From the NCBI GenBank assembly GCA_019136395.1, contig JAGVUH010000235.1, forward strand, positions 1-34,743: a DNA stretch of 34,743 bases. The letters run 5' to 3'. This document shows, in pieces, positions 32,723 to 34,743 of this stretch (position 1 is its first letter; the number at the start of each line of letters is the position of its first letter). Position numbers and translations under genes: made by a program. The notes beneath the pieces are model-generated. The model ran no database searches, was not told the DNA's origin, and worked only from the letters and a program-made list of their open reading frames with translations. The DNA is from Gammaproteobacteria bacterium (GTDB taxonomy: Bacteria > Pseudomonadota > Gammaproteobacteria > Chromatiales > Chromatiaceae).

Positions 32723-33808
32723 CTAGGCGGCTGGTTGGCGGAAGCGCCGCAGGTCGGCGACCATGGCGAAGGAGCCGATGCGCACCCCCTGGTCGTCCAG
32801 CAGGGGGGTGGCGTTGAACAGGCAGGGGACCTGGGTGCCGTCCGGACGGGACAGGGCGATCTCGTAGGCTCCGGTTTCGCCTTGCTGCCGGCGCCGGACC
32901 TGGTCATGGAAGATGGCCTCATTGGTTGCGTCCACGAACTCGAAGATGGTCCGGCCCAGGACCTCCTCCCGGGGGCGGCCGAGGATCTCCGCCATGGCCT
33001 GATTCAGATCGGTAGTCCTGGCGCTGGTGTCGATCGTCCAGATGCCCTCGTTGGCGGTCTCGAACAGGCGGCGCAACCGGGTCTCGCTGGCCCGCAGTTG
33101 GCGATCGCGCTCCGCCAGGGCTCGCTGGGCGCGCAACTGGGTCAGGAGGATGTCCAGGCTCAGGGCCGCCGCCGGCAGGGCCCCGTCGAGGAGGGCCAGG
33201 GCGTCGGCGTCCGCTTCCCGTAGCAGGGCCAGTTCGACGACCCCGGGGACCTCCTCCCCCCGGACCAGGGGGGCGATGATGACGTTCACCGCGGCGCTGG
33301 CCAGGGTCGCCCCGCTGACCCAGACCCCATCCGCCGCCTCGCCCTGACAGAGACGGCGCTGGCGATCGAGGACCGCCTGGCCGGCCAGCCCCTCCCCCGG
33401 GGCGTAGCGGTCGATGAAGGCTGGGCTGGCGTTGCGGGCATAGCTGGCGCCCAGCCGGTAGTTGCCGTCCTCGTCCCGGTAGTGGAAGACGGCCGCGCGG
33501 GCCTCGAGGTGGCGGCAGAGCCCCTCCAGCAGGGTGGTCCCGAAGGCCTCCAGGTCCCCGCTGCCCTGCAGGGCCAGGGTCAGTTCCCGGCTGAAGCGCT
33601 CCCGCTCGGCCCGGGCCTGCTCGCGGCGGGTCGCCTCCCGCGCCTTATCGTCCGCCTCCAGCATGGTCTGGTGGAGGCGGCATCCCCGGCGCCGGGCACC
33701 CAGCCACAGGATGAGAAAGATCAGGCACAGACTGAGACTCAGGATCAGGTCGAGGTTCGGGCCCAGGCCAGGCAGCCAGCCGGGGAGGCCCTGGGGGTCC
33801 GGGGTCAT
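32723..33808 (-). CDS. Membrane-anchored GAF-PAS protein without output domain
   Basis: The 361-residue protein begins with a membrane helix (LDLILSLSLCLIFLILWLGA, about 19-38), then a short coiled region, a GAF domain (about 75-215; LEARAAVFHYRDEDGNYRLGASYA, GEGLAGQAVLDRQ, SAAVNVIIAPL) and a PAS domain (about 240-350; LFETANEGIWTIDTSART, EEVLGRTIFEFV, GETGAYEIALSRPDG). It stops right after PAS, with no kinase, GGDEF, EAL or phosphatase domain. Its ATG overlaps the stop of the upstream hybrid-kinase gene (ATGA), so it is translated with it and is probably a sensory partner for that kinase, or a truncated descendant. Confidence 0.85.
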   Translation of the reverse strand: MTPDPQGLPGWLPGLGPNLDLILSLSLCLIFLILWLGARRRGCRLHQTMLEADDKAREATRREQARAERERFSRELTLALQGSGDLEAFGTTLLEGLCRHLEARAAVFHYRDEDGNYRLGASYARNASPAFIDRYAPGEGLAGQAVLDRQRRLCQGEAADGVWVSGATLASAAVNVIIAPLVRGEEVPGVVELALLREADADALALLDGALPAAALSLDILLTQLRAQRALAERDRQLRASETRLRRLFETANEGIWTIDTSARTTDLNQAMAEILGRPREEVLGRTIFEFVDATNEAIFHDQVRRRQQGETGAYEIALSRPDGTQVPCLFNATPLLDDQGVRIGSFAMVADLRRFRQPAA

Positions 33809-34743
33809 GGCGTCTCACCCAGCCAGGCGTCGAGCAGTTCCTGGGCGCGGTCGAAGTCGTAGCGGTCGATGGCGCGCTCCAGGGCCTGGAGCTGGTCCCC
33901 GGGCACCGCCGACCGCAGGGGATCGAGCAGGGTCTCCAGGGTGTCGCCGGCCCCGGCGTCGCTCTGCGCCACCTGCTCGCGCAGGGTCTCCAGGGCAGGC
34001 CGCAGGGCGGCGAGTCGGCTGGGGTCGAACTGAGTCGCGGCGGCCGGGGCCTTGCTGGCCGGCGCGCCGGCCGGGCCGCTGGCCAGGGCGGCGCGCAGGC
34101 TGGCCACCTGACGCCCCAGCCGGTCCTCGAAGGTGGCGAGGGCAGTCTCGATCGCGGCCGCGTCAACCCGATCGGCGACCAGGGTCTCCAACGCGCGTGC
34201 CGCCTCGCTGACGGCGGTGGCGCCGATGTTGCCCGCCACGCCCTTCATCGAATGCAGGGTGCGCAGGGCCAACTCCCGGTCCCCGCTGGCCAGGGCCCGA
34301 CGGACGACGCTGGCGGCCTGGGCGTGGTCGCTCTCGAACATGCGCAGCAGTTTGAGGTAGATCAGGGGCTTGTTGGCGTCCGATTCCACTATTTCCCCCA
34401 TTCCCGCCATTCCCGCCATGGGCGGGGCACCGGCGGCCGGGGCCGCCGACCCCGACCCGGATCCTGACCCTGACCCGGGCACTGGGGCCAGGGGGCACCA
34501 GCGGACCAGGGCCCGGTAGAGGGCATCCGGGTCGATCGGCTTGGTGAGGTGGTCGTTCATGCCCTCCGCCAGGCAGCGCTCGCGCTCCTCCGCCATGGCG
34601 TGGGCGGTCATGGCGAGGATCGGCAGCTTGGCGAAGCGGGGCTGGCGGCGGATGGCCAGGGTCGCCTGATGGCCGTCCATGACCGGCATCTGCAGGTCCA
34701 TCAGCACCAGCGACCAGGGCAGGGGCTCGGGGGCGGCGGTCAG
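33805..34743 (-). CDS. Hybrid sensor kinase C-terminal part: REC and HPt domains (partial)
   Basis: The gene enters from the right edge; 312 residues are visible. The receiver domain is cut: phospho-acceptor Asp16 (in VLMDLQMPVMDG), Thr47 in MTAH, and Lys68 in LTKPID are present. A linker containing an exact Gly-Ser run (GSGSGSGSGSA, about 90-100) and a GMAGMGE stretch joins an HPt domain with the phospho-transfer His164 in LRTLHSMKGVAGNIGA. A second helical part (about 245-305) may be another HPt-like or coupling region. This layout is typical of BarA/ArcB-type phosphorelay kinases. It shares four bases with the GAF-PAS gene. Confidence 0.88.
   Translation of the reverse strand: MTAAPEPLPWSLVLMDLQMPVMDGHQATLAIRRQPRFAKLPILAMTAHAMAEERERCLAEGMNDHLTKPIDPDALYRALVRWCPLAPVPGSGSGSGSGSAAPAAGAPPMAGMAGMGEIVESDANKPLIYLKLLRMFESDHAQAASVVRRALASGDRELALRTLHSMKGVAGNIGATAVSEAARALETLVADRVDAAAIETALATFEDRLGRQVASLRAALASGPAGAPASKAPAAATQFDPSRLAALRPALETLREQVAQSDAGAGDTLETLLDPLRSAVPGDQLQALERAIDRYDFDRAQELLDAWLGETP

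Noticed and set aside
1..34743. CRISPR array, insertion sequence ends, tRNA or rRNA genes
   Set aside because: No regular spaced repeats, no transposase frame or flanking duplications, and no structured RNA gene were recognised on reading.

Overview
The window is high-GC, densely coded DNA from a Gram-negative bacterium. Lipoproteins, an outer-membrane lipid transport (MCE) operon, a yajC-secD-secF cluster, periplasmic folding factors and TrkH/TrkA potassium uptake together suggest a gammaproteobacterium. The general flavour is like purple sulfur bacteria (Chromatiales), but nothing here proves that placement. I see no rRNA, tRNA, CRISPR array, insertion sequence or phage genes.

Layout. (A) 1-1909, minus: a periplasmic adaptor and the N-terminal ABC domain of a YbhF-like efflux ATPase, cut by the window edge. 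(B) 2325-3200, plus: a CYTH-like protein. (C) 3312-9890, minus: a possible chitin-response module made of a 7TMR-DISM histidine kinase, an OmpR-type regulator, a GH19 chitinase predicted to be a lipoprotein, and an unknown secreted protein in AT-richer DNA. Three ACTGACA repeats lie just upstream of the chitinase gene. (D) 10182-14948, plus: yajC-secD-secF followed without a gap by a processive GT2 glycosyltransferase. (E) 15015-18955, minus: an MCE/Mla-type operon (STAS-permease, an unusual ATPase-MCE fusion, auxiliary lipoprotein), ending in a 5'-truncated MazF/ChpB toxin remnant.

(F) 19281-21238, plus: two small unrecognised proteins and a pentapeptide-repeat protein with an FNR/DNR-like palindrome upstream. 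(G) 21358-23617: a periplasmic parvulin isomerase divergent from a Spy/CpxP-like protein, then a small lipoprotein. (H) 23660-30628: a potassium regulon with, on the minus strand, a kdpD-like sensor gene that is deleted and frameshifted, kdpE and an RCK-gated potassium channel; divergently, trkH and trkA. A perfect 11-bp inverted repeat lies in the shared control region. (I) 30650-34743: a short orphan ORF, a large secreted protein, a GAF-PAS membrane protein without an output domain, and the REC-HPt tail of a hybrid kinase running off the right edge.

Most of the genes serve the cell envelope: export, lipid transport, surface glycan, periplasmic folding, ion balance and sensing. The most unusual items are the chitinase plus sensor module, the ATPase-MCE fusion, and the broken kdpD beside an intact kdpE and channel gene.
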